Assembly: GCA_048498815.1 (NCBI GenBank) | Contig: JBEHXG010000004.1 | Location: forward strand, 114,687-178,686 | DNA from: BOG-234 sp048498815 | GTDB taxonomy: Bacteria; Acidobacteriota; Terriglobia; Bryobacterales; Bryobacteraceae | Direction: 5' to 3' | DNA length: 64,000 nucleotides | In this document: piece after piece, positions 1 through 10,696 of the stretch | How the letters are laid out: every line of letters begins with the position of its first letter | Numbering within the stretch: the first letter of the stretch is position 1 | Made by a program: the position numbers and the translations under genes | Notes under the pieces: generated by a model | The model's database searches: none | Told to the model about the DNA's origin: nothing | Seen by the model: only the letters and a program-made list of their open reading frames with translations

Positions 1-1765
1 TAATCGACCAGCCTTTGGCAACGAACTCGGTAGCCAGCCAGTCGAGCAGTTCCGGATTCGTTGGCTGACCCGCCCGCGACCCAAAGTCACTCGGCGTTCT
101 CACCAGACCGGAACCGAAATGGAACTGCCAGATCCGATTCACCATGACGCGAGAGGTGAGCGGATTCTCTGCACTCGCAATCCATTCGGCAAGCGCTTTC
201 CGCCGGAACGTAGTCTGCGCGTGCAGAGGCGGGTCCGGAATATCGCCGCCGCCCAGGACGCTCAGGAATCCGGGTTGTACCTCATCGCCCGGCGCATCGG
301 GATTCCCGCGCGTTGCGATGAACGTCTTCGGCGCATCCCGCCCAATATCCACAATGCCCGGTGACATCGGCGGCGGACCGTACGTGGCGAACATCTGCAG
401 CAGACGCTGCGCAATCGACGCAAGCTTGTCCTTGTCTTCTTTGGACATCACGTCGCTGATCTCGCTGTTCGAGACCCGCGTCTTGTCGGTGTTATCGAGA
501 ACAAGCCGAGCCTGATCGAGCGTGCGCTTGTCCTCCGCCGTATTAAACGCCGCCGCAACATCGGCGGGCAGCGCGGCCATCTTTTTCGCTTTCAGATCGT
601 CGGCGTATTTAGCGTTGATCCGCGAGGCCTGATCGCCCATCTGATACAGCTTGAAGGTTCGGGAATTCTCGTTAATGTCATACAGTCGCGCCGGATTGTA
701 ATCGAGAAAAACGCGGTCGCTCACGGCAGGCTGAAAGATGGCCTGCATGCGGTAATAGTCCTTTTGCGGAATCGGATCGAACTTGTGGTCGTGGCAGCGT
801 GCGCAGCCCACAGTGAGTCCCAGAAAGACGGAACTGGTCGTATCCACCATGTCCATCCGCTTCTCCACCAGGTTGACGTCTTCAACCTTGAAGAGCATGT
901 CGCGATTGGTGCCAACCCGGTAGAATCCGGTGCCCTGGCGTGATTCGGCATCTGTCGGATAGAGTTCATCGCCGGCAATCTGCTCCTTCACAAAGCGGTC
1001 ATAGGGTTTGTCGTCATTAAAAGCCTTGACGACATAGTCGCGGTAGCGCCAGGCAATCAGCAGATAGGGATCCTGCTCGAATCCCGCAGTGTCTCCATAA
1101 CGGGCGAGATCAAGCCAGTGCCGACCCCACTTTTCGCCATAGCGCGGAGACGCCAGGAGTTTGTCGACAACCTTTTCCCACGCATTCGCCGACTTGTCCG
1201 CCAGGAACTCGTCAATCTGCTCTTTCGTCGGCGGCAATCCAAGCAGGTCGTAACAGGCACGGCGCAGCAGTGTCAGCCGGTCGGCCTCCGCCGAAGGCCC
1301 GATACCGGCCTCTTTGAGTTTTCGGTTAACGAAAGCGTCAATGGGATTTATTCCGGCCGCTGGTACAACCGGACGCGACGGCTTTTTGAAAGCCCACCAT
1401 TGGCTGGTCGCGACAGGCGCCGCGCCGGACCATTGAGCTCCGGCATCGATCCATTCCTTAATCGTCGCGATTTCAGGCGGAGCCAGTCCGCCACCCACAG
1501 GAGGCATGCGCAGGACTTCGCCGGTGCCCGCAACCGCCTTGTAAAGCAGACTCTCAGCGGACTTTCCAGGAACGATAGCAGGTCCGCGCGAACCGCCCTT
1601 GATCGCGGCTTCCCGCGAGGTGAGCCTCAGACCGGACGTGGCCGCGTCTCCATGGCACGTCAGACACTTCTGTTGCAGGATCGCGACAGCGCTCGTGTTG
1701 TCAGCCGCCGAAACGAAAGCAGGCGCCAGAAGAAGAACGGTAGAGAGAAAGACCGTGATGCGCAT
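1..1765 (-). CDS. Secreted cytochrome c / DUF1549 / DUF1553 protein, C-terminus cut by window edge
   Basis: The frame is open from an ATG at 1765 to the left edge, giving 588 residues without a stop. It starts with a signal peptide (MRITVFLSTVLLLAPAFVSA), followed about 20 residues later by a heme c motif (CLTCH), as in Planctomycete-type cytochrome c domains. A DUF1549 part follows and carries a second CxxCH (CARCH) before HDHKFDPIPQKDYYR. The last part shows the start of DUF1553 (NRIWQFHFGSGLVRTPSDFG, then PELLDWLATEF). These exported proteins are abundant in Planctomycetes and Acidobacteria and often pair with a DUF1501 protein; their reaction is not established to my knowledge. The stop codon and any partner lie outside the window. 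Confidence 0.93.
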   Translation of the reverse strand, partial: MRITVFLSTVLLLAPAFVSAADNTSAVAILQQKCLTCHGDAATSGLRLTSREAAIKGGSRGPAIVPGKSAESLLYKAVAGTGEVLRMPPVGGGLAPPEIATIKEWIDAGAQWSGAAPVATSQWWAFKKPSRPVVPAAGINPIDAFVNRKLKEAGIGPSAEADRLTLLRRACYDLLGLPPTKEQIDEFLADKSANAWEKVVDKLLASPRYGEKWGRHWLDLARYGDTAGFEQDPYLLIAWRYRDYVVKAFNDDKPYDRFVKEQIAGDELYPTDAESRQGTGFYRVGTNRDMLFKVEDVNLVEKRMDMVDTTSSVFLGLTVGCARCHDHKFDPIPQKDYYRMQAIFQPAVSDRVFLDYNPARLYDINENSRTFKLYQMGDQASRINAKYADDLKAKKMAALPADVAAAFNTAEDKRTLDQARLVLDNTDKTRVSNSEISDVMSKEDKDKLASIAQRLLQMFATYGPPPMSPGIVDIGRDAPKTFIATRGNPDAPGDEVQPGFLSVLGGGDIPDPPLHAQTTFRRKALAEWIASAENPLTSRVMVNRIWQFHFGSGLVRTPSDFGSRAGQPTNPELLDWLATEFVAKGWSI

Positions 1766-1891
1766 TTAGTTCGACCTTCATAATATATCTATTTTGAGTG
1801 GCAACAAAAACCCGGTTTGGCGTATTCTGATCCACGTGACATTCTTCGTTCGCATCGCACGCGGTGACCGCGTTCGCCTGTTGAATAGCCC

Positions 1892-2275
1892 GTGCTCAGG
1901 ACATTTTCCGGCCGCTGGAGCGGCGTTGCCGACACCACCGACGAAGGCAGCACCAAACGGTACGAACAACAGAGCTTCGAAGTGAAAGTCGAAGGCGGTA
2001 AGCTAACCGCCGTGCAACTGGGTAAATACGGCAAGCCCGGAGCGGCCCTCCAGATTCAGCAGGACGGCGCGAAATTCAACGTGTACCGCCTTCTGGACTT
2101 CGAAAGCGTTGAACACCTCAGATGGAAGCTGGACTTAACGGATGGAAAACTGGTGGATACGAATGGACTGCGCGCTGGCTACTCCCCAAGCCCGGCTCGC
2201 TTCAGCATCGCCAGAAACTGTCCACGGGTCCGCATGTCCGAAGACTGCGCCACCAGCTTCCCGGCGCGGTCATAA
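1892..2275 (+). pseudogene. Likely gene remnant, beta-rich hypothetical protein
   Basis: The frame starts at GTG 1892, four bases after an in-frame TAG. Its first ~95 residues look protein-like (FSGRWSGVADTTDEG, then EQQSFEVKVEGGKLTAVQLG), resembling a small beta-barrel or lipocalin-like domain. No signal peptide or good ribosome site is seen. From about 2179 the frame is simply the reverse of the thioredoxin gene's 3' end, so the protein-like stretch ends where that gene ends. I read it as a fragment cut at both ends. A small real gene overlapping convergently is the alternative. No function is assigned. Confidence 0.35.
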
Positions 2276-3009
2276 ACCAGGCTCTTCGGAATTCCCTGGA
2301 TCCGAAATCGCTCGTTCACCACGCGACCCGGATCGAGCAGCACCGGATAACTGTATTTCTGCTCCGCGATAAACGGCCGAACCTTCGCATCCTCCTCATC
2401 CGAGATGGCCAGAATTACCAGCCCTTTGGGGCCGAATCGTCGATACAGCGCTTCCAGATCGGGCATCTCCTTTCGGCACGGCGGACACCACGTCGCCCAG
2501 AAATTGACCAGCACCACTTTGCCGCGCAGTTGCCTTAGCGTCCACATCTTGCCGTCGAGATCGCGAAGCGAAAGGTCTGAAGCCTGCCGAATGCGATCCG
2601 TCTCATCAAGGGCAGCCATCGCTTTAACGAAGCCTCGGTCTTCGAGCTTGACCGTGACGCCCTCATAGTGAGCCAGTCGCGCCAGTTCGTCATAGGCGGG
2701 CTCACGGCCGTTAGAATTTTTTTCCACTGCCGCCACAATCGTGTCGCCAACATCCTGCAGCGTCTGCGTGCCGAAATCGCCCTCGGTAGCGTAGTTTGAA
2801 AGTGCAAGTGACAGCACCAATTCCTCCGCGGCCAAAGGAAGTCCACGAATCGCAATAGCAAGGGCGCGCGTCTCCGTTTCCCGAGTGTCGTCTGGCAGCG
2901 ATCGCAGTTTGTGCAGACGATTATCAATCGCCTGCGCCGGAACTGACATCTTAGTCGGCTGCGCCAATGCCACGGTCGCGCAGATCAGGGCGGAAAAGAG
3001 AACCTTCAT
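2179..3009 (-). CDS. Secreted TlpA-like thioredoxin-fold protein
   Basis: This 276-residue protein has a signal peptide (MKVLFSALICATVALAQ), an all-helical-looking N-terminal region to about residue 140, and a TlpA/ResA-type thioredoxin domain to the end. The domain shows NFWATWCPPCRKEMP with redox cysteines C175 and C178, and the cis-proline loop GIPKSLVYD (P241). TlpA-like proteins act outside the cytoplasmic membrane as thiol-disulfide reductants, often in cytochrome c maturation. No cytochrome-maturation gene is adjacent, so the substrate is unknown. The N-terminal part matches no family I recognise. Confidence 0.9.
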   Translation of the reverse strand: MKVLFSALICATVALAQPTKMSVPAQAIDNRLHKLRSLPDDTRETETRALAIAIRGLPLAAEELVLSLALSNYATEGDFGTQTLQDVGDTIVAAVEKNSNGREPAYDELARLAHYEGVTVKLEDRGFVKAMAALDETDRIRQASDLSLRDLDGKMWTLRQLRGKVVLVNFWATWCPPCRKEMPDLEALYRRFGPKGLVILAISDEEDAKVRPFIAEQKYSYPVLLDPGRVVNERFRIQGIPKSLVYDRAGKLVAQSSDMRTRGQFLAMLKRAGLGE

Positions 3010-3061
3010 GACTCAGAGTAACCCGCACTGGCGTTATTCTCGTTAACAGAAGGGGTGAATA

Positions 3062-4072
3062 ATGCAAAAGCGCAAACTCGGAAACAGCGGCCTCGAAGTC
3101 TCCGCTCTTGGCCTCGGCTGCATGGGAATGAGCTTCTCCTATGGACCGCCGAAAGACAAAGGAGCGATGGTGGCCCTCATGCGCACCGCTGTTGAGCGGG
3201 GCGTTACTTTCTTCGACACCGCCGAAGTTTACGGCCCGTACACCAACGAAGAACTAGTCGGCGAAGCCCTCGAACCCTTTCGCCATGGCGAAGTGGTCAT
3301 CGCCACGAAATTTGGTTTCAATCTCACCCCGGGCCTCGATCCCCGAGGCATGAATGGCCCGCCAGGCGTCAACAGCCGCCCCCAACGCATCCGTGAAGCA
3401 GTGGAAGGCTCGCTCAAACGCCTCCGCATTGAAGCCATTGACCTCCTCTATCAACACCGCGTCGATCCCGATGTTCCCATTGAGGACGTCGCAGGCGCAG
3501 TGAAAGACCTCATCCACGCCGGCAAAGTGAGGCACTTTGGACTCTCCGAAGCCGGAGCCAAAACGATCAGACGCGCCCACGCCGTGCAGCCCGTCTCCGC
3601 GCTGCAAAGTGAATACTCCCTTTGGACCCGCGATCCCGAAGCCGAAATCCTCCCCACCCTGGAAGAACTCGGCATCGGCTTCGTTCCCTTTAGTCCGCTC
3701 GGCAAAGGCTTCCTTACCGGGCGTTTCGGGACAGATACGAAGTTCGAAAACAACGATTTCCGCAGCACCCTTCCGCGCTTCACACCCGAAGCGCTCGAAG
3801 CCAATCAGGCGCTCATCGAACTCCTGGAGCGCATTAGCGCGCAACAAAACGCCACACCGGCACAGGTTTCTCTGGCGTGGCTCCTCGCTCAAAAGCCGTG
3901 GATCGTTCCCATCCCCGGCACGACCAGCCGGGAACGGCTTACGGAGAATCTCGAAGCCGCCTCGCTCCAGCTCTCCGCCTCTGACATCGAAGAAATCGGA
4001 ACCGCCGCTGCGAAGATTCCGGTGGTTGGCGAAAGGTATCCGGAAAAACTTTTGAAGATGACCGGTCTATAG
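3062..4072 (+). CDS. Aldo/keto reductase
   Basis: A complete 336-residue NADPH-dependent oxidoreductase of the AKR superfamily (YhdN/AKR11-13-like). The ordered (beta/alpha)8 signature is visible: LGLGCMGMSFSYG at the N-terminus, FFDTAEVYGPYTNEELVGEAL containing D52 and Y57, catalytic lysine in IATKFGF (K83), and LLYQHRVD with H132. The C-terminal cofactor loop IPIPGTTSRERLTENL... is shortened here as VPIPGTTSRERLTENL. A purine-rich AAGGGG lies about 8 bases before the ATG. It stands alone between a thioredoxin gene on the other strand and secA. Its physiological carbonyl substrate cannot be inferred. Confidence 0.94.
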   Translation: MQKRKLGNSGLEVSALGLGCMGMSFSYGPPKDKGAMVALMRTAVERGVTFFDTAEVYGPYTNEELVGEALEPFRHGEVVIATKFGFNLTPGLDPRGMNGPPGVNSRPQRIREAVEGSLKRLRIEAIDLLYQHRVDPDVPIEDVAGAVKDLIHAGKVRHFGLSEAGAKTIRRAHAVQPVSALQSEYSLWTRDPEAEILPTLEELGIGFVPFSPLGKGFLTGRFGTDTKFENNDFRSTLPRFTPEALEANQALIELLERISAQQNATPAQVSLAWLLAQKPWIVPIPGTTSRERLTENLEAASLQLSASDIEEIGTAAAKIPVVGERYPEKLLKMTGL

Positions 4073-4194
4073 TTCAGGAGGCGCTGCTCCCAGAACTAAA
4101 ACGCTCCGACCGGCGTCATAATAGATAGCACCACTCACACGGCTTCAAAAAAGCCGCCGTATTCACGCACGCTAAAATACAATCATCCCCTCTT

Positions 4195-7034
<2,840 letters not shown>

Positions 7035-7038
<4 letters not shown>

Positions 7039-8006
7039 TCCGCCGCGCGGCGTTGATGTTGCTTGTTCCGACGCTCGCGTATGGTGCGATCCTTCCGGAT
7101 TCCATTGGTGACTGGAAACGTGGCGAAGTCACTCCGGCTAATGCCCCGGCGCCCCACGCCAAAGTATGGGCCGAGTATGGACTACAGGAGGCGGAAACGG
7201 CACAGTTCATCGGTCCGGCATCGCCCAGGCCCATTTCGATTTCCGCTTACCGCTTCAGCGATTCAACGGGTGCATTCGGAGCGTGGGATTCGATCCGCCC
7301 CGCCGCGGCGCACAAAATCGAGTCCGACGGCCTGGGGGCCGAAGCCGGAGACGAGCAGTTTATCGCCGTCGGAAACTTCCTGTTCGTTTTCCACAGCTTC
7401 AAGCCGGATCACGACCAACTCGCCCACCTCTACCTGACCGCGCCACATTACTCGAACGCCCAGCTTCCCCCGCTGCAAAAGTACCTGCCGCCCGGCGCAA
7501 ACCCGAACTCGGAGCGCTATATCGGTGGACCCGAGGCTCTGGCGAAATACGCCCCGGCAATCTCGCCCTCGACCGCCGCCTTCCACTTCAGTACCGAAGC
7601 GCTGTTGGCCGACTACGGAAAGACTACTATAGTAGTCTTTAACTTTCCCGGTGTTGAGATGGCTCAAAAGCAGCTCTCGGCCTTTGAGCAAATTCCCGGT
7701 GCCGTGGTAAAACGTACGGGACCCTTGGTGGCCGTCGCTCTTCACCCGGCCTCACCCGATGTAGCCGAAAGGCTCCTGGCGCCCGTGAAATATGAGGCCG
7801 AAGTGACGCTCGCCGAGAAGCCCCCAACTCTTAAGGACAATCCCGGTAACCTCTTTCTCAACATCGCGATCCTGTGTGGAGTGCTCATCGCATTTGCGGT
7901 CGCTTCCGGACTCGTTTTCGGGGGAATACGACACTTGTGGCGTCGCAATAACCCGACTGCCGAGGGCGATGAGATGATCTCTCTTCACCTGTCGGAGCGT
8001 CGATAA
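7035..8006 (+). CDS. DUF6599-like exported protein with C-terminal membrane segment
   Basis: I place the start at ATG 7035, which overlaps the secA stop (ATGA) and gives a clean signal peptide (MIRRAALMLLVPTLAYGA), rather than the upstream in-frame ATG at 7017. The protein has 323 residues: an exported soluble domain (GDWKRGEVTP near the N-terminus, then YRFSDSTGAFGAWDS) and one hydrophobic helix near the C-terminus (LFLNIAILCGVLIAFAVASG), so it probably sits in the membrane with the bulk outside. I recognise it as the acidobacterial DUF6599 type from memory only; the function is unknown. Coupling to secA is positional. A perfect palindrome lies inside the gene at 7619-7640. Confidence 0.8.
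7619..7640. repeat. Perfect 22-base palindrome inside a coding region
   Basis: The arm AAAGACTACTA is followed directly by its exact reverse complement, with no spacer. It is AT-rich within a GC-rich gene and encodes part of YGKTTIVVF. It could be a protein-binding site or a cruciform or hairpin at RNA level; no similar copy was noticed elsewhere in the window. Confidence 0.9.
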
Positions 8007-8158
8007 GCCGCTTATTTTGTTAGTCTTGCAGGAAAACTAAGGCTGCCCGAACGGGCGATGCACGATCCGGACGCAATTTCAAGTCTATATTCACACCTTT
8101 TGCAAGCCGCCGGAATTCATGGGTTTAGGTTGTGGAGATTGGGTTCATTTTTTCGCCC

Positions 8159-8186
8159 TTGACGAAGCCTTGCCGGAAGATTTAAT
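8159..8186 (+). promoter_or_regulatory. Sigma-70-like promoter in the gap after the DUF6599 gene
   Basis: TTGACG (8159-8164) is separated by 16 bases from TTTAAT (8181-8186); each hexamer matches the consensus at five of six positions. A transcript would start near 8193. No open reading frame follows, but two intrinsic terminators do, which is why I take the element seriously. Acidobacterial promoter consensus is assumed to resemble sigma-70. Confidence 0.4.
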
Positions 8187-8271
8187 ATCCAATCACTAAG
8201 TTCTTGCCGGTTGTTGTTGCCCGTCGAGAATTCTCCCAATAAATCGAATACCCGGCGAAAGTCGGGTGCGT

Positions 8272-8299
8272 AGCCCGCGTCGAGAGACGCGGGCTTTTT
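8272..8299 (+). terminator. Intrinsic terminator, first tandem copy
   Basis: A 10-base-pair stem (AGCCCGCGTC 8272-8281 with GACGCGGGCT 8286-8295), GAGA tetraloop, then a run of five T ending at 8299. The orientation is plus-strand only, since no T run follows on the other strand. Confidence 0.85.
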
Positions 8300-8309
8300 G
8301 CATTCGACT

Positions 8310-8334
8310 CCGCGTCGAGAGACGCGGGCTTTTT
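8310..8334 (+). terminator. Intrinsic terminator, second tandem copy
   Basis: The 30 bases 8310-8339 repeat 8275-8304 exactly (period 35). The stem is CCGCGTC with GACGCGG, the loop is the same GAGA, and T5 ends at 8334. Either a recent duplication or a selected double stop for a strongly transcribed unit. Confidence 0.8.
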
Positions 8335-8395
8335 GCATTAACGGCCTCCAGGTGGGTTCGTTTTTTCAAACCTCATCCGATACTACCGGAAGCTC

Positions 8396-8983
8396 TCAAA
8401 ACTCCGCTGGCGCGCCCCAGGCCCCGGAAAACACCACCTCAGACAGGGGTTTACGGCTGCGGTTGGCGGGCGGCGTATCGTCGTCCAGGTATCCAACCGC
8501 GAACGCGGCCCCGACCTCGAAGTCCTCGGGTACCGCAAACTCCGCCCGCGTGCGGGCAGCATCGAACCCGCCCATCCCGTGCAAATGCAGCCCCAAGGCC
8601 ACCGCCTGGAGGCTCATCTGAGCCAGCGCCGCCCCGGCATCGTGCAGCCCGAACCGATCCGGCGAGCCATTGTGGGTAAAAGTCCGCTTCCCGAACGAAA
8701 TCCCCAGAGCCCCGGCATGCTTCGCCCAATCCTGGTTCTTTTCCACAAGCAAGCCAAGCAGCCTATCGAACTGAGGCCGATCGTCTCGCGAAGCTAGCAG
8801 GAAGCGCCAGGGCTGCTCATTAAAGCAGTTTTGCGACCAGGCGGCGGCCTCGAAAAGAGTCTTCAGTTTCTCCGGTTCCACGGCTTTACCGTTATAAGAT
8901 CGCGGACTCCAGCGTTTCTGAATCAGTTCATGCAAAGGATACGTTTCGGGCATATGCACCATATGATGCACGAACTTAGCCAC
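8396..8983 (-). CDS. Nitroreductase family protein
   Basis: A complete FMN-dependent nitroreductase-type oxidoreductase. The family signatures are the N-terminal LIQKRWSPRSYNGK (FMN phosphate contacts), SQNCFNEQPWRFLL, then HDAGAALAQMSLQAVALGLHLHGMGGF and a C-terminal KPLSEVVF. Length (195 residues from GTG 8983) is typical. The start is uncertain: GTG 8983 or ATG 8962 or ATG 8953; the last gives MPETYPLHELIQKRW, nearest to family starts. No start has a clear ribosome site. It diverges from the RNase J gene with only 20-50 bases between starts. Substrate not inferable. Confidence 0.9.
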   Translation of the reverse strand: MAKFVHHMVHMPETYPLHELIQKRWSPRSYNGKAVEPEKLKTLFEAAAWSQNCFNEQPWRFLLASRDDRPQFDRLLGLLVEKNQDWAKHAGALGISFGKRTFTHNGSPDRFGLHDAGAALAQMSLQAVALGLHLHGMGGFDAARTRAEFAVPEDFEVGAAFAVGYLDDDTPPANRSRKPLSEVVFSGAWGAPAEF

Positions 8984-9003
8984 GGGACGCGCTAGAATCT
9001 GAT

Positions 9004-10668
9004 TTGCTATCCGATAAAAAACTACAGATCGTCGCGCTGGGCGGACTGGGCGAGTTCGGCAAGAACATGATGTGCATTCGTTACGGCGATGACATCGTGG
9101 TTATCGACTCCGGCATGATGTTCCCCGAAGACGAACTGCTGGGCGTTGACATCGTCACTCCGGACCTCAGCTATCTGAAGGAAAACCGCGAACATGTGCG
9201 AGCGCTGCTGCTGACGCACGGTCACGAAGATCACATCGGAGGCGTGGCGTTCTTCCTGAGCGAGTTCGAAGTGCCGGTATTTGGGACGCCGTTCACGCTT
9301 TCGCTCGTCGAACGGCGGCTGGAAGAATACGATGTCGAAAATCCCGACCTCAGGCCCAAGAAGCCGAAGGACCTGTTCGAAATCGGACCGTTCAGGATCG
9401 AATTCATCCATGTGACGCACTCGATTGTGAGCGCCGTCGCCATCGCCATCACCACTCCGCTCGGCGTCATCATTCACACGGGCGATTTCAAAGTCGATCC
9501 CACGCCGATCGATAACGAACCGTTCGATCTGCACACTCTCGCAGATTACGGGAAGCGAGGCGTGCTGCTGCTGCTGTCGGATTCCACAAACGCCGATCGT
9601 GCCGGCTATTCAGAATCCGAGCGGGCCGTTCGTCCGCGTATCGAAGACTGTTTCAATCGCGCCGAGAGCCGGCTGTTCGTCTCGTGCTTCAGTTCGTCGA
9701 TTCATCGCCTGCAGTTGATTCTTGATCTCTCGCAGGAATACGGGCGTAAGGTAGCGCTTGTCGGCCGCAGCATGAATTCGGTCACCGAGATCGCGCACCG
9801 GCACGGTTTGCTTTCCATACCCGACGGCGTGCTGATTCGCCCCCAGGACGTAGCGAATACAAAGCCATCGAAAACTACGGTGCTGATCTCAGGCACGCAG
9901 GGTGAGCCGATGTCGGCGCTCTCGCGCGTGGCCGTAGATAATCACAAGCACATTTCCGTGGATGCCGGCGACATGGTGGTGCTGAGTTCGCGCATCATTC
10001 CCGGTAACGAGAAGACGATCTTTCGCATGATCGATCACCTGTCGCGGCGCGGTGCGGATGTGATTTACGGTGGCATGAATCCCCCGCTCCACGTCTCGGG
10101 ACATGGGTCGGTAGAAGAATTGCGACTGGTGCTCAATCTGGTTCGTCCCAAGTATTTCGTTCCGGTTCACGGTGAGTACCGGCAACTTGCCAAGCATGCG
10201 CGGCTGGCAGACCATCTCCACATGCACGGTCTCAAAGAAACGTTCGTACTCGATACCGGCGATCTGCTCGAGTTCGATGAGAAGGGCGCGCGCCGGGCCG
10301 GCCGCGTGACCGTCGGTCGCGTCTGCATCGATTCCGGCGCAGTGGGCGAGGTAGTGGGCGACATGGTGATCCGTGATCGCAAGGTGATTTCTGAAGACGG
10401 TATCGTGATTCCAATCATCGCGATCAATCAGCTTACCGGCAAGATTGAATCGACTGAAATCGTGAGCCGCGGCTTCGGCCTCGATCACGATCCGGAGTTC
10501 ATGGCGCGTGCCAGGGACGCGGTGGAAGCAACGCTTGAAGGTTCGAGTGACGAAGAGAAGTCCGACTGGGGCGTGGCCAAAGAAAAGATTCGCGCCGACC
10601 TCAAGCGCTTCATCAGTCGCGAAGCGCAGCGCCGTCCGTTGATCATGCCGGTCATCCTCGAGATTTAA
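9004..10668 (+). CDS. rnj: Ribonuclease J
   Basis: A 554-residue metallo-beta-lactamase/beta-CASP RNase, which combines endonuclease and 5'-3' exonuclease activity in mRNA decay and rRNA maturation. The zinc ligands sit in THGHEDH (H72, H74, D76, H77), with later motifs HTGDFK, SDSTNADR, GTQGEPMSAL, SGHG and VPVHGEYRQL, and a C-terminal domain to residue 554. The start is a TTG at 9004: the frame upstream is closed by TAG at 8977 with no ATG or GTG in between, and the next ATG (residue 22) would cut into the conserved fold. No strong ribosome site is visible. Confidence 0.97.
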   Translation: MLSDKKLQIVALGGLGEFGKNMMCIRYGDDIVVIDSGMMFPEDELLGVDIVTPDLSYLKENREHVRALLLTHGHEDHIGGVAFFLSEFEVPVFGTPFTLSLVERRLEEYDVENPDLRPKKPKDLFEIGPFRIEFIHVTHSIVSAVAIAITTPLGVIIHTGDFKVDPTPIDNEPFDLHTLADYGKRGVLLLLSDSTNADRAGYSESERAVRPRIEDCFNRAESRLFVSCFSSSIHRLQLILDLSQEYGRKVALVGRSMNSVTEIAHRHGLLSIPDGVLIRPQDVANTKPSKTTVLISGTQGEPMSALSRVAVDNHKHISVDAGDMVVLSSRIIPGNEKTIFRMIDHLSRRGADVIYGGMNPPLHVSGHGSVEELRLVLNLVRPKYFVPVHGEYRQLAKHARLADHLHMHGLKETFVLDTGDLLEFDEKGARRAGRVTVGRVCIDSGAVGEVVGDMVIRDRKVISEDGIVIPIIAINQLTGKIESTEIVSRGFGLDHDPEFMARARDAVEATLEGSSDEEKSDWGVAKEKIRADLKRFISREAQRRPLIMPVILEI

Positions 10669-10696
10669 AGGCGACCCAATTGCATCCCACAAGGGG

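Larger units (their letters stand above)
8193..8334 (+). ncRNA. Candidate small RNA ending at tandem terminators
   Basis: The 389-base gap 8007-8395 between convergent genes has no credible coding frame. From the predicted start near 8193 it contains the palindrome GAGAATTCTC (8226-8235), a hairpin with a GAAA tetraloop (ACCCGGC/GTCGGGT, 8250-8267) and then two strong intrinsic terminators. A transcript would be about 107 bases to the first terminator or 142 to the second. I do not recognise it as 6S, SRP, tmRNA, RNase P or a known riboswitch. A long 3' UTR of the secA/DUF6599 transcript is the main alternative. Bases 8007-8158 hold nothing else I can name. Confidence 0.35.

Noticed and set aside
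4140..4156. Terminator between the aldo/keto reductase gene and secA
   Set aside because: The CGGCTT/AAGCCG stem is short and no T run follows on the plus strand.
8250..8340. CRISPR-like or REP array
   Set aside because: Only two direct copies with a 5-base spacer, each ending in a T tract after a stable stem; these are terminators.
8007..8340. tRNA, SRP RNA, 6S RNA or riboswitch in the 8 kb gap
   Set aside because: I could not fold a cloverleaf or find the conserved core sequences of these RNAs by eye.
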